Below the pieces are notes generated by a model. That model searched no databases. It worked only from the letters and a program-made list of their open reading frames with translations, and had not been told where the DNA came from. A stretch of DNA of 64,000 nt from Leishmania infantum JPCM5 (lineage: Eukaryota > Euglenozoa > Kinetoplastea > Trypanosomatida > Trypanosomatidae), in the NCBI RefSeq assembly GCF_000002875.2, contig NC_009418.2, forward strand, positions 604,130 to 668,129. Direction: 5' to 3'. The translations under genes were made by a program, and so were the position numbers. Below are positions 39,112-49,074 of this stretch, in pieces; positions within the stretch are counted from its first letter, which is position 1; the number at the start of each line of letters is the position of its first letter.

Positions 39112-39945
39112 CTAGTAGTCATCCTCCATGTAGTGGACGCGAAGGCACGTCTTGTGCATTGGGTTGTCGCACGACTTGGTCATCTTGCCGACGCACTGGC
39201 TGCTTGTCAGCGGGTAGGCCTCTAAGTTGTCAAACACGTACACCCCAGTGGCGTCGATAGAGACGTTTTTGGTGGTGAGCAACCGCTCTCGCTCCGCAAC
39301 GCGGCCCATTGGCAGCAGCCGCGGTGGCGCGTATTTGCTTCCGCTATTTGCCGCGGCCCTCTCGCCGCCAGAGTCACTTGTGGAGGTCTGCGCGTCACCT
39401 GTGGAGTACCGGGTGGAGAGCATAGTACTGGCCATGGACTGGAGGTAGGCTACCTCTCGCTGCACCGCTGCGGAAACCTCATCGGCGCAGGAGCCGTTCG
39501 TTAAGGTGCCACCGTGCCCGCTGCAGCTGACGGTAAAGCCCATCGTAGACCGCTGCAGCGCCGCCGTCTTGTTACGACGCGTCGAGACGCCGGGCATGTC
39601 GAGCACTTCGTCGTTGGTGTAGACTTGCCTTTTCCGGTCCGGGAGCGCCAGCTCAGACGTTGCGTAGCAGTAGGTCTCGATGTTGCCAATGTCGCCGTGG
39701 TGAAAGAGAAGCATGCGTGGCGCTTCGGCGGCAAAGCAGCCGGGCGGCTTCGCCTCCGCGGTTTGTGCGGCTGTCAGTGACTTGTACGATGCGTTGTAGG
39801 TTGTGCTTGGGTCAAAATCGCCAGTGCCGCTGGTGGCGGGGACCGGCTGACCGAACTGACGGCGGTCCTCATCCCAGTTGTCGAGCAGGGTCGCGCAGTG
39901 GTAGGCTGACTTCACGCTCTGCTCACCTGTTTCCAAGACGGGCAT
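39112..39945 (-). CDS. Conserved-looking protein of unknown function (277 aa)
   Basis: The frame extends 17 codons further upstream but that extension begins at a TTG; the first ATG ends at 39945 (MPVLETGEQSVKSAYHC). The protein is soluble-looking, with no transmembrane segment or signal peptide. It has several short aromatic or charged blocks that look like binding motifs rather than an enzyme core: LDNWDEDRRQFGQP near residue 20, YNASYKSLTAAQ near 50, LLFHHGDIGNIETYCYATSE near 80, and a Cys-containing C-terminus ending HYMEDDY. Block-like tethering motifs of this kind occur in ciliary microtubule-associated proteins, but I cannot name a family and do not assign a function. A polypyrimidine-AG signal about 118 nt upstream supports the start. 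Confidence 0.75.
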   Translation of the reverse strand: MPVLETGEQSVKSAYHCATLLDNWDEDRRQFGQPVPATSGTGDFDPSTTYNASYKSLTAAQTAEAKPPGCFAAEAPRMLLFHHGDIGNIETYCYATSELALPDRKRQVYTNDEVLDMPGVSTRRNKTAALQRSTMGFTVSCSGHGGTLTNGSCADEVSAAVQREVAYLQSMASTMLSTRYSTGDAQTSTSDSGGERAAANSGSKYAPPRLLPMGRVAERERLLTTKNVSIDATGVYVFDNLEAYPLTSSQCVGKMTKSCDNPMHKTCLRVHYMEDDY

Positions 39946-40914
39946 TGCAGCTGGCGGTAGCGAGAGACGCGGATGTAATGGTATGCGCAGACACAAAGGT
40001 AAGTCGATGTGGAGTGATTAGGGTGGACAGTCGAGCGGGTGTAGGAGAGTGAGCTGTGGAGCGCTGAAATGGGAGAAGGGGGGAGGAAGGGTGCGGTAGC
40101 GCTTTACAGGAGTGCACGCGCTGGCAGGCCCGACCAGGCAGCCAAAGGGACAGGAGGAGGGGCGGGGGCGAGCGTGAAGTGCATGTGTTGCCAAATGGCG
40201 GGAGTGACGCGAAACAATGACAGGAGGAGAGGGGAGGGGAGCATGCTTGTCCATCATCGTTTGAGTTCAGCGAAGGACAAGCAAAGGCCTAGGCAGGGGC
40301 ACTGCTAGGGTCGCGTACGCAGGCGAGCGAGAGGCACCGTAGAGTTGCGCGCCTTTTGCTCGGGGCTAGGAGCTTGCACCGGTAGGCCTCATAGAGAAAA
40401 AAAAACGTCAAGGCTGATCAGCGCGGTACGAGGGACCCCGGTGGGAGGCGGTTCCGGAAAAGGGTGGGTGCGCCAAGCTCCACGTCCTTCACCAGCTTTC
40501 TTGACCTTTCCTCGTTCCTTTTTCGTGAGGATACACCGCGCCGGCGCTGCTGCTTTCAGCGCATCCCTTTCTCCTCTCGCTCTACCCGCCTCAAACACAA
40601 GCGTGCAACCGCATCAGCGCACAGAAGGTAGAAGAGCAGACATACCAAGCACATCTCCTCTCAGTTTCGACACGAAGATCTCACGGAGACGTGACACACA
40701 GCTATGTAAGCCTGTGAGCGAGCCACCTACTCATACAAACGAGAGAGGAGGAGTGAAGGACCTAGGAAAGTCGCACCGAAGACTTGTGCACCAGCTGCGA
40801 CCTACGCTTCAAGCGGAGGTCAGGGGGCGGCCCAAGGGAGAGGCGCATGCGTTGCGGCGCAGACCAACGCACGCCTACATTGGTGGGCGCAGTGGTTCAT
40901 CACCAGCGGCGCCA
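39946..40914. other. Intergenic spacer, no gene seen
   Basis: About 0.97 kb with the 5' UTR of the 277-aa gene and the 3' UTR of the PTEN-like phosphatase gene. A long plus-strand frame (40345-41577) runs through the spacer and on into the phosphatase gene; inside the gene it is a shadow of the coding strand, and outside it has no recognisable domain. Confidence 0.6.
40064..40090 (-). promoter_or_regulatory. Candidate trans-splice acceptor of the 277-aa gene
   Basis: A C/T tract on the minus strand (40090-40066) is followed directly by AG at 40065-40064, giving a 5' UTR of about 118 nt before the ATG at 39945. Confidence 0.55.
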
Positions 40915-42645
40915 TCATTCGCGTGCCGTGTACCCCCCTGGCGCATCCTCGAGCACCAACTCCACCGCAAACTCGGCGGGGTAGCGGTCACCTCTCGTAT
41001 CCTTGAACGCCCCATCCAAATCTCGGCGCTCGAGCCGAATCGTCGAGTGTGTCTCCAATCCGGTGTGAATCCAGAACTGCACGGGCGGCCGCAGTGGGTT
41101 CGGGTTGTTCTTGTAGTAGAAGAACTTGAAGCAGACGTCGCCATCCACGGCCGGGATCTCATCCGGGAAGGCCAGCTCCAGCGTGGCCCCGGCTGCTCCC
41201 ATAACGCGAAAAGACCGCGCGTCTGGCAGGTATCCAGTGCATCCGCTCTCCGTCGCGTCCATCTCGTTGGCCTCCTGGTATACCACCTCCTCGTCATTGT
41301 GGAAAAGGTCTTTGATTTGGGTGCGCCAGTTATACGTGCGCGAGTCCGGAACTGCGGCGTTGAAGGTGACGGTGCGGTTGGTGAGGTATACGACGCGCCT
41401 CTCGGTACACGGCTTCACGATGACGGTCATCCACAAGTGCTCCACTCCGCGCCGCACCCAAAGCGGCGGGATGTTGTGCAGCACGAGTCGGCGAACGCGA
41501 CGCGGGTGAGACGGGATTATCATTCCAGGCTGTTCGTTGATGAGGCGCTCAAAGTAGCGAACGTAGCGCTCCTGTGAGGGGGTCTGCACGCCTTGCAGCT
41601 TCTGCGCGCCGATGCGGCTGCGTAGAAGACTGAAGTGGCGCATGGCAGCGTCGGCGCTGCGGCATTGGCCACAGTACATGAGGTACGCGCAGATCATCGT
41701 GCCAGTGCGTCCTTTGCCACCCTTACAGTGCACCGCGACAGCCCGCCTGTACGGGTCGGCCATGACGTAGTCAGCAACTTCGCAGCAAAAGGAAATCATG
41801 AGAGGCACCTCCGCTGGGTTGTGGTCATCCACAGGGTAGGTAGACTGGCGCGGGAACGGCGCGGTGCAGCGTTCCGAGCAGAGCGTGATGACGTGCGAGG
41901 AGAGGCGCGCGTACTTGCGGCGGAGAAAGTGCACCACCTCATTCCACGGATTTCGGTACAAAGCCTCCGTTCCTCTCGCCGGCCACCCCATCGCAATCAC
42001 GTTGCGGGTTATGTATGCCATGTCTAGGACAACGCCCTCGGCAATGTAGCAGCGACGTTCGGAGGCGCAAAACACACGCAGTGCCCGGGAGACCTGAATG
42101 ACGGTGATGCGTGCCATGAACATCCAATGCACTACGAGCAGCAGCACACACAAGACGTTTGCCGGGGAAAGCGCGTGGATGCTCGTCACGATAAGCCCCA
42201 CGATCAGCCACGCGAGTTCCCACCAGAACCTCGCGGCGAAGCGCGCGCCCCGTTCGTAGGCCCACATCGAGAGCACCTCAATGTCGATCACGGTACTGTA
42301 GACGAGTAGAAACATCGGCGAGTGGTGTGTGCGAACCGCTATGAAAAGAAGAAATAACAAGGTGGGCACGAGCAGCGCCGCCTGCACGTACAGACTAAGG
42401 AAAAAGTTGTACACTATTCGGCAAACGTAGTCGACAGTTGTTTCACCTGGGTTTGTGAAACGCATGTCCTGCGGGTTGGCAACGGACACGTAGTAGTTGT
42501 TCACCATGGCAAGCTCATTCGTCACCTCTTGCGGGATTTCATTCTGCACATGAAGGTACCGTGTGCGGTCGCGAAGGTAGTGCTCCACCTTCTCGCACAA
42601 TGTGGTGGGCACCTGCGGTGTCATGTCCACGAGCTCGGAGTTCAT
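40915..42645 (-). CDS. Transmembrane PTEN-type phosphoinositide phosphatase (TPTE/TPIP/VSP-like)
   Basis: A 576-aa protein starting at the ATG ending at 42645. Four hydrophobic segments lie at about 80-104, 110-130, 140-158 and 161-185. A basic linker (SERRCYIAEG) leads into a PTEN-family domain with the conserved LDMAYITRNVIAMGWP block near 208-222. The P-loop HCKGGKGRTG is at 306-315, with catalytic Cys307 and Arg313 and the likely general acid Asp274 in DDHNP. The HCKGGKGRTGT form is that of TPTE/TPIP and voltage-sensing phosphatases rather than PTEN (HCKAGKGRTG). A C2-like beta region fills about 390-570. The family removes phosphate from phosphoinositides at membranes. The four-helix part resembles a voltage-sensor module: an acidic S2 (Glu123), a WW motif before S3, and Arg179, Arg187 and Arg190 in the S4 position. 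The usual S3 Asp and regular Arg spacing are lacking, so voltage sensing is doubtful. Confidence 0.88.
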   Translation of the reverse strand: MNSELVDMTPQVPTTLCEKVEHYLRDRTRYLHVQNEIPQEVTNELAMVNNYYVSVANPQDMRFTNPGETTVDYVCRIVYNFFLSLYVQAALLVPTLLFLLFIAVRTHHSPMFLLVYSTVIDIEVLSMWAYERGARFAARFWWELAWLIVGLIVTSIHALSPANVLCVLLLVVHWMFMARITVIQVSRALRVFCASERRCYIAEGVVLDMAYITRNVIAMGWPARGTEALYRNPWNEVVHFLRRKYARLSSHVITLCSERCTAPFPRQSTYPVDDHNPAEVPLMISFCCEVADYVMADPYRRAVAVHCKGGKGRTGTMICAYLMYCGQCRSADAAMRHFSLLRSRIGAQKLQGVQTPSQERYVRYFERLINEQPGMIIPSHPRRVRRLVLHNIPPLWVRRGVEHLWMTVIVKPCTERRVVYLTNRTVTFNAAVPDSRTYNWRTQIKDLFHNDEEVVYQEANEMDATESGCTGYLPDARSFRVMGAAGATLELAFPDEIPAVDGDVCFKFFYYKNNPNPLRPPVQFWIHTGLETHSTIRLERRDLDGAFKDTRGDRYPAEFAVELVLEDAPGGYTARE

Positions 42646-44392
42646 CGCCCTGTGCTACAGCGAGCGCTGTACGGCTTGACGGCATACAAAGATGGGGCGT
42701 CGCAAGAGACTGCGGCTGCGTCACGGCCGCTTCCTTGGAGGCGGGCGAATGTATCTTCGCAGACGTGACTCTTGCTGAGAGAGTGGGTAGGGTAGTGGTG
42801 GTAGTGGTGTGTGTGTGTGTGGGGGGGAGTGAGGTGGACCCTTTGCTTCGTTGCCGTTCTCTTTTTCCTTTTCTTTCAATACAGAGGGAGAGCGAGTGGC
42901 TCAATCAGGGAAGACACACAAAAGGAGGACGAGCGAGCGAGTGAGAGAGCGAATCGGCGATATCCGTAAGAATGTGGAGTGAGGACAAGGAGGGACAAGA
43001 GAGAGCGCGCGCGCAAGAGGAGGATGCGGGAGGGGGGGGGGCGTGATACGACAAAAAGAAGGACGCATCGATGGAATAGAAGATTTGAAGCTATGGGATG
43101 CGAGTGTTGTGGGCACATCAAAAAAGAGAGATGTGGTGTAGGCGCCTCCAGTGTATTCCGAACAGACCCACCGACACAAAAGCAAGCACACAAATCGGAT
43201 CTTCAACACATTAAAACGGAGACTAAGCGGATAACCAGAAGTGGTGGTGGTGGGGACGGGGCTGATGTTGTACATGCGCCAGCATCAGCTCCTGCGTTCT
43301 CCCTAGATTTTCAGCTTCCCTTTATCAGCTCGACTGCGTCAGCGCCACAAGTTTGGAAACCAAGGCTTGGTTCAGCACACAAGAGAATCGGAAAGGAAAG
43401 GCAACGGAGGTTGGGGTGACAGGCGGGAGGTATGAGAGCGCCAGCAACAAAAAAAAGAGTTGCCTTGAGGTAGAGGGAAAATGCAGAGAGAGGTGAGGAC
43501 TGATACGCTGGTGCGCGGAATTAGCGTCTTATATGTCAGCTTCGCCTGCAGCGCGTGCACGTGCGTCGGAGGAGGCAAGCACAAGTCCGTGTATCAGCTG
43601 CCTTGCTTTGTGACCTTGGCGTGAAGGAAAATGACGCATCACTCGTTGAAGAGAAGCGCATTTCACCAGACCCCTGATGAACACAAACCTAACGAGAAAG
43701 AACAGAACCAGAGAAAGCACGTGGCCCTCCAATACACAAGACTCGACGTCGCAGCATCGTCTCGTCTCCTCGTTGCTGGCCAGCCATATGAGCAGGTTCA
43801 TCTCTCCTGTATCCTTTCCTCATGCGTCCTTCAGGACGTGCCATTTTATTCTCTTTGCTGGCTCTCGTAGAGTGTGACATGCGATGCGCTAGAGGAGTAT
43901 GGATTGCAGCGTGAGAAGAGAGAACGTGGGAAGGGTGGGCGGTGTGGCACACGTACAGCCCCTGCTCGACCATCAGAGATGGTGGTGGGCAAAGGCGCCC
44001 ACGGAGCGAGCGAGGAAAACCAGCACCATCGAAGAGAGAGCTCGGCCTAACAGCGCGATCATCGAACAACACCGACAGCACGAGACACGCACGGGGCACA
44101 CACGCTTCTGCGGACCCACACCGGAGGCGGAAAGGCAGACGGGTACAAAGATGGCCACGACGCGGGAACAAAGCACACGACAAGAAAACAAAAGCGCAAG
44201 CAGGGACGACGCAGGTCGAAAGCGTGCCGGCACACCGGCAAGAAATCCACCGTAGTTCATTCGCAGATTTCTTCCGGTGCCACTCATCGAAACCAGGCTA
44301 CCTACAGCCATGAGCCCTTTTTTTCTTTTGCTTCTCCATGTGTCACGCTGCCAGGCAACAAGCTACAAAAAAAATATAATAATAATACACTA
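42646..44392. other. Intergenic spacer, left part
   Basis: About 1.75 kb upstream of the phosphatase gene. It contains a GT tract and G-run (about 42808-42826), purine-rich sequence, a G-run (43026-43034), and an A-rich patch with AATAATAAT units (44367-44391) that borders the GC-rich block to its right. No CDS is supported. Confidence 0.55.
42775..42798 (-). promoter_or_regulatory. Candidate trans-splice acceptor of the PTEN-like phosphatase gene
   Basis: A C/T/A tract on the minus strand, preceded by a CA microsatellite, ends in CTCTCTCAG with AG at 42776-42775. This gives about 129 nt of 5' UTR before the ATG at 42645. Confidence 0.4.
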
Positions 44393-45850
44393 CAGCTCAT
44401 CTATGTGGCACTCCAGCTACGTCCACGTCGTCGAGGACGAGCCGTCCTGCCGCCGCATCGGCGCCACACCCACCGGGCCCTGTGAGACCTCGCAGCGTCT
44501 GCCTGTATGCCGTGCTTCTCTCCCTCGGTCTCCTGAAGGCCGCTGCATCCCGTCACGTACGGCGTGGCGCCTCGCCACCCACCCCCCACAGTGAACTCCG
44601 CGTGACTGGATGGTGTAGTGCAGGCTGCTCTGGTGATGCTTCCGGCATCTGCGCCTCACGAGCCCCCATTTGGTCGGCTGGAGCGGATACGGCATGTTTT
44701 GCGCACATGCACTGTGGGCTCTCTTCGCGCCTCGCCCGTCGGTCACTGTTGCGCCTCGCCCCTCTGCATGCGATGCGCGGATGCGATGTGGCATGCCAGC
44801 TGTGCATGGCGGCGCTCGCGCTGTTGTGGAGTGGGGGCTGCGTGCCTGGACGGCTTGCCCGCATGTTGCCGCGACGGGCCGGCCGCTGCTGTGCGTGTGG
44901 GGCGGAGGGGTCCCGCCGACACGCGTGTCGCATGCGCGCACGGGGAGCTCACAGCCTGCCGTTCTGTGGGGGCACAGAGGGTGTGGTGTGGGCAGCGCCA
45001 GGCTCCCGACGGGGGTAGCTCGTGCAGCGCGTGCGAGACGTGCGTGCCGAGGTGACTGCCTGCAAGGTCGTTGCGTGCGACGGGGTGTGCTTCGCTGGGC
45101 GGGTGCGGAGGCTCTGGCCGAGCGGGGTCTCCCCTGTCGTCTTGCAAGCTCAGCAGCCGTGCTGTTGTGGTGTGGGACGGCTGCCGCGAAGAGCCTCTTG
45201 TGTCAGCGCGCCGCATCGTCTGGCGCGGTTTCGGGGGATGCCGGCGTGGCGTGGGAGACGGGTGACCGGGACCGCCATCCGTGCAGCTGGCGTCGGCGCC
45301 TCTCTGGCGTGGCTGTTTATGCGGTTTCGACCTCCCCGTCGGTGTGCACCAAGTCAGAGTGGCCACCGACACGCTGAAATGCGAGGCGCACGAGACGGGC
45401 CACCGCAGCGCCAGCGCACGTGCTCACGTCCGTCGCACTGTGCCGTCCTCCACGGTTGCGGGACCCGTGCCAGGTGCCATGAGGGCGGCAGAGCGACCCC
45501 GCAGCAAGGGCGACCACACACGTGCTTCTCTTTCTCGCCGCAGGTGAGGCGTGGACACCACTGCTGCAGGCTGGGTGCTGTCGCGGCACGCAAGGGCGCC
45601 GCCGCCCCTTGCCCGTGCGCATCTGTGCGTGCATGATCGCGATAGCGCATCGCGGCGGCACGTGACCTGCTGTGCATCTGTGTTGCACCATCTGTGCACC
45701 AGCGGGTAGGGGAGAGCTGCGGAGGCGTTGTGACGACACCGCCGTGCGGCGTGTGCACCTCCCGTTCCAGAAGAGCCAAGGCGACCACAGCAGACAGAAA
45801 GAACCGGGTTTCCATTTCACAAAAGGCCTCCATCCTCAGTAGAAAGAAAC
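44393..45850. mobile_element. GC-rich, gene-free block; candidate degenerate retroposon (SIDER/DIRE-like)
   Basis: This ~1.45 kb block is sharply different from the purine-rich, microsatellite-filled spacer on both sides: very GC-rich, few homopolymers, and many overlapping open frames in all frames with Arg/Ala/Cys/Gly-rich translations, typical of non-coding GC-rich DNA. On the plus strand it ends in an A-rich stretch (about 45840-45858), which would suit the tail of a non-LTR retroposon inserted antisense to the transcription unit. Leishmania genomes carry many short degenerate retroposons of this type in 3' UTRs, and this block would fall in the 3' UTR of the C2CD3-like gene. I could not confirm the family signature by eye, so the call is tentative. 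Confidence 0.35.
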
Positions 45851-46086
45851 TAAAATAAATGCTGATTACACCTCCCCAAACGAAGGAGGCGGCGGCCAAG
45901 CATGACTTTAGCGGGAGCAACGCTTCACAGCTCATCCCTGGTATGCCCTTCCTCCCTCCCACCCTCTACCGTGCCGCCGAGATGAATGTAAGAGGGGAGA
46001 GCAGAGAGCACAAGTCGCAGCCTCGGCACGTACCCTTCGCCCTTCGTTTTCGCTCCCAAGTACTTGCCCGGCGCTCCGTTTCTTCT
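45851..46086. other. 3' flank of the C2CD3-like gene
   Basis: About 240 bases between the stop codon at 46087 and the GC-rich block. Ordinary spacer sequence; nothing specific seen. Confidence 0.5.
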
Positions 46087-49074
46087 TCACTGCAGCGATA
46101 CACTCAGGCGGACATAGCCAATCGTGTTTGACTCCACATCCGTCGACGTCGGCCCTACCGCGCTTCCAGGTGTCCGCTCACACACGACACGGTAGTAGCC
46201 ATCGAGCGTCTTGAGGTAGCGCAGCGGACGGAGGTCCACCCGGCACGTGCCCATGTATGCCGCGCACTCCCAGAAGTGCTCCTCTTGTTGACGGACGCCT
46301 GTCCCGCGCGACCTGCTATGCCCACTGCCGGCACCACCGTTCATGACGATAGTTCCACTCGCCGCGAAGGTTTGGCGGGAGAGGTCGGAGTGCCACACGG
46401 CCAGCTGTAGCTCGTCCAGCACATCGGCGAGACCGTGGGTCACTGCGGCCGCTGCGGTGCCGTTACCCGTGGGCACAGTCATTTCCGGTAGTTGCAGAGT
46501 CACTTCGTAGTTGTAGCTCGGGTTGCTGCTCTCCTTCGCGACAGCGCTGCGGTCGTAAAAGCCGCCGCGCGCCTCGTCAACGTACCAGTTGTGAATCGAC
46601 TGTCTGCTTGACGATGGTGCACTGGCGCCACGTGAGGTGGGCGCTGCCGTCTTTGATTTCGTACACCACGTCTCTGCGACGCGGTACACCTCCTCGATGG
46701 TGACGAAGGAGTTCGGCTCGGCGTAGCTTGTCACACCCTCCACGCCTGCCTCCGGTATGGACCGTGGCCGCGCGGAGATGATGGGGAAGTGGCCAACCCC
46801 GCTACCGGTAACAGCGCCGTGGCCACGACCTTGCGCCACCGCCACACGCGGCAGCTCCGCAGCACTGTACACTACGACGCGCAGGCGCCTGCGCTCTCTC
46901 GTGGTGCTGGATGACGAGTTGCCCACTGGAGAATGCGAGACGTGCGGGGGGTAAGTGCCGGCGATTGAGCTTGCTTCCTCTCCCGCTGACGCGTCCTGCA
47001 CGTGGCCACGCTCAGTAGAAGACTTGTGCTTCGACACGCTGACAGCGTTCTCCTTTGCCGGCCGCGTGTCTGAGGCGCATGCAGCGATACTGCTGGGCGG
47101 GACAGCGTCGCTCGCCGGCGTGCGGAGGGAGCTGTTTATCGTACCTCGGACTACATTCCACGATGCTTGGTGTTGATGCTGTTGCTGCTGAGCAGGAGCA
47201 TCCAGCACGGTGCTGGTGGCGGTGCTGTGGTTCACACCGTGGGGCCGCACACGTACATCAAGCTGTGCGAAGACGTTGGATGTGTCGGCAACAGGGTCGC
47301 GAAAGACGACAGCGCGCGATTGGCGGTAAAGCCCAATCACCGAGAGCCCTAGCAGCTCCTCTTTTGCCACGTGACGCGGTCCCTGGACGTCCCAACCATC
47401 GTTCTCGTTATCCAGCTCCAGCTCGCTCATCACCTTGTAGGCCTCGACGACGAGTTTACTGTGGTCTTCGAAAAAACTGCACACGTCGAAAAGCAGGCAA
47501 ATGAATGGCTGCTGCACCGGCACCGGGTGCACAAAGGACGAGAGAGGGCCGGATGAAGGCTCCAACGTTGTGATATCGCTACTCAGGCGGACGTTGATGC
47601 GAATCTTGTGCAAGTCCGCCGTAAGGGAGGTCTGGGCAAAGGAGAAGTTGGAGAAGCACAGCTCCACTGCAGCTCGTGTGCCGTGGACACTACCGTCGTT
47701 CGCGATGGGCAACACCTCCACGGCGGTCTCAGACGCCGCTCCAACAGCTGAACTGCGGACGAGATGCTGCCCCACTGCAGCCGGTGCGGCAGGAGAACTG
47801 CTTGGTACTGTTGACTGCTGCTGCTGCTGAATGCCCCGCCGATCGCGGGCTTCGGCATCCTTTTGCATCTGCAAGGCAAACTTCTCCTCGTCACTGTCCG
47901 CTGACGTGTAGACGACGCCGATTCCATCGCTGATATCCTCATCGGCGTCGTCGGCAAGCGCACCGGTTCCTACATCTTCGAAACTCACATGGCCGTGGCC
48001 GACTCCTCGGTGCCTATTGGCCGTCATGTCGGTTGAAGAATCGAAGTTGTCGAGGCTCAGACCGCGAGCTGCTGCCTCCATCTGCGCTCGCAACCGCAGT
48101 CCTTGTTGAAGCAGCTGGTGCGTGACGGCTGACTTATCCCGCAGCAGGGCCGTGCCGTGGTGGCCTACATGCCCACTATGACGCCCGCGCCGACGCGCCG
48201 TTTCTCTGGCGGCTGGGCTGAGTAAGGAGGAGACAGGCGATTCGGCTGCGGCAGTCTCTGTGGACGTCGAGGAAGTCTCCGTAGGTGGGTGCGCTGCATC
48301 CTCCCCTGTGCGCCCTGGATGCCGGTGAGAGCGGCGCGTCTTGGCTCGCGGAAGTGGTACGTGACCGCCATCTTTGCCCTCGTGGCGCTTATGCTTGGTG
48401 GCCGCAGTCGGCTCAGCTGATGGCTGTCGCGAGCTTGGGTAGTACTCCACGGTGACTGTGAGCTTAACCTTGCCGACGGCTAGTTCCACATACTTGCTCA
48501 GGTCCGCTTCTGCGGCGGAGAGGCGGGCTCGCCGGTGCATTACTGGAAACCACCCCTTCACGGGGTGGCCCGGCTGGAGTGTGTCAAGGGTAATCCTGCA
48601 CCTTCCCACCGTGACAGGAGGCCGACCGCTGTAGCTCGACGGCACAAACACATCGAGCTGTACTCCCTGCTGCGGCGACTCTGTCATGCGCTCGAGATAG
48701 GCCCCGAACTGTGTTGCCGCCATCTTGATCGGGTACACCATCGTGACCGGGCCGCGCCGAAGTTGTGGCGTGGCTGGCTGCCCTTGTGCGGAGGGACGAG
48801 TTTCGCCCCAAAAGATGGGGCCCACAGAGCAGTAGTCGACTGGCACCACAAAGTGGTTTGGGCTGCGCGAAAAAGATGCGGTGGCGGTCTCTGCCCCGCC
48901 TACGTCCGTTGCAGCGACGGCACTAGCAGAGTCGGGGGCTTCAAAGAGTTGCACTAAGGGGCTGTGGTTGATGACTTCATCGTCCAGAATGAGCTGATCT
49001 ATGCGAAGACGCAGCTCGCCTCTCGTGGGAGCGACAAGGCCAGGCGGCAACGGGGTGCCGTACAAGACCCGCAT
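46087..49074 (-). CDS. Multi-C2-domain protein, C2CD3-like (centriole/basal body)
   Basis: A 995-aa protein starting MRVLYGTPLPPGL. An N-terminal C2-type domain spans about 18-215. It has the LRLRIDQLILDD strand, an FWGETRP block and YPIKMAATQFGAYLERM, a combination resembling the N-terminal C2 of C2CD3, where the family reads 'WWGE' and 'YPI...QF..YL'. A charged, low-complexity linker (about 215-455, with poly-Gln) follows. A second C2-like region lies at about 460-610 (ICLLFDVCSFFEDHSKLVVEA) and a third at about 745-990 (LRVVVYSAAELPRVAVAQG ... YYRVV). In animals C2CD3 sits at the distal centriole and is needed for appendages and cilium growth. A basal-body role in this flagellate is inferred from that resemblance. 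Another multi-C2 scaffold is possible. Confidence 0.6.
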   Translation of the reverse strand: MRVLYGTPLPPGLVAPTRGELRLRIDQLILDDEVINHSPLVQLFEAPDSASAVAATDVGGAETATASFSRSPNHFVVPVDYCSVGPIFWGETRPSAQGQPATPQLRRGPVTMVYPIKMAATQFGAYLERMTESPQQGVQLDVFVPSSYSGRPPVTVGRCRITLDTLQPGHPVKGWFPVMHRRARLSAAEADLSKYVELAVGKVKLTVTVEYYPSSRQPSAEPTAATKHKRHEGKDGGHVPLPRAKTRRSHRHPGRTGEDAAHPPTETSSTSTETAAAESPVSSLLSPAARETARRRGRHSGHVGHHGTALLRDKSAVTHQLLQQGLRLRAQMEAAARGLSLDNFDSSTDMTANRHRGVGHGHVSFEDVGTGALADDADEDISDGIGVVYTSADSDEEKFALQMQKDAEARDRRGIQQQQQSTVPSSSPAAPAAVGQHLVRSSAVGAASETAVEVLPIANDGSVHGTRAAVELCFSNFSFAQTSLTADLHKIRINVRLSSDITTLEPSSGPLSSFVHPVPVQQPFICLLFDVCSFFEDHSKLVVEAYKVMSELELDNENDGWDVQGPRHVAKEELLGLSVIGLYRQSRAVVFRDPVADTSNVFAQLDVRVRPHGVNHSTATSTVLDAPAQQQQHQHQASWNVVRGTINSSLRTPASDAVPPSSIAACASDTRPAKENAVSVSKHKSSTERGHVQDASAGEEASSIAGTYPPHVSHSPVGNSSSSTTRERRRLRVVVYSAAELPRVAVAQGRGHGAVTGSGVGHFPIISARPRSIPEAGVEGVTSYAEPNSFVTIEEVYRVAETWCTKSKTAAPTSRGASAPSSSRQSIHNWYVDEARGGFYDRSAVAKESSNPSYNYEVTLQLPEMTVPTGNGTAAAAVTHGLADVLDELQLAVWHSDLSRQTFAASGTIVMNGGAGSGHSRSRGTGVRQQEEHFWECAAYMGTCRVDLRPLRYLKTLDGYYRVVCERTPGSAVGPTSTDVESNTIGYVRLSVSLQ

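Noticed and set aside
40345..41577. A 410-codon plus-strand frame across the phosphatase gene and its 3' flank
   Set aside because: Over half of it is antisense to the well-supported PTEN-like gene, and its translation shows no motif; a shadow of GC-rich coding DNA.
44670..45962. Several overlapping frames of 120-235 codons on both strands in the GC-rich block
   Set aside because: Open frames occur on both strands and in several phases at once with Arg/Ala/Cys/Gly-rich translations, as expected from GC-rich non-coding DNA; none has a recognisable domain.
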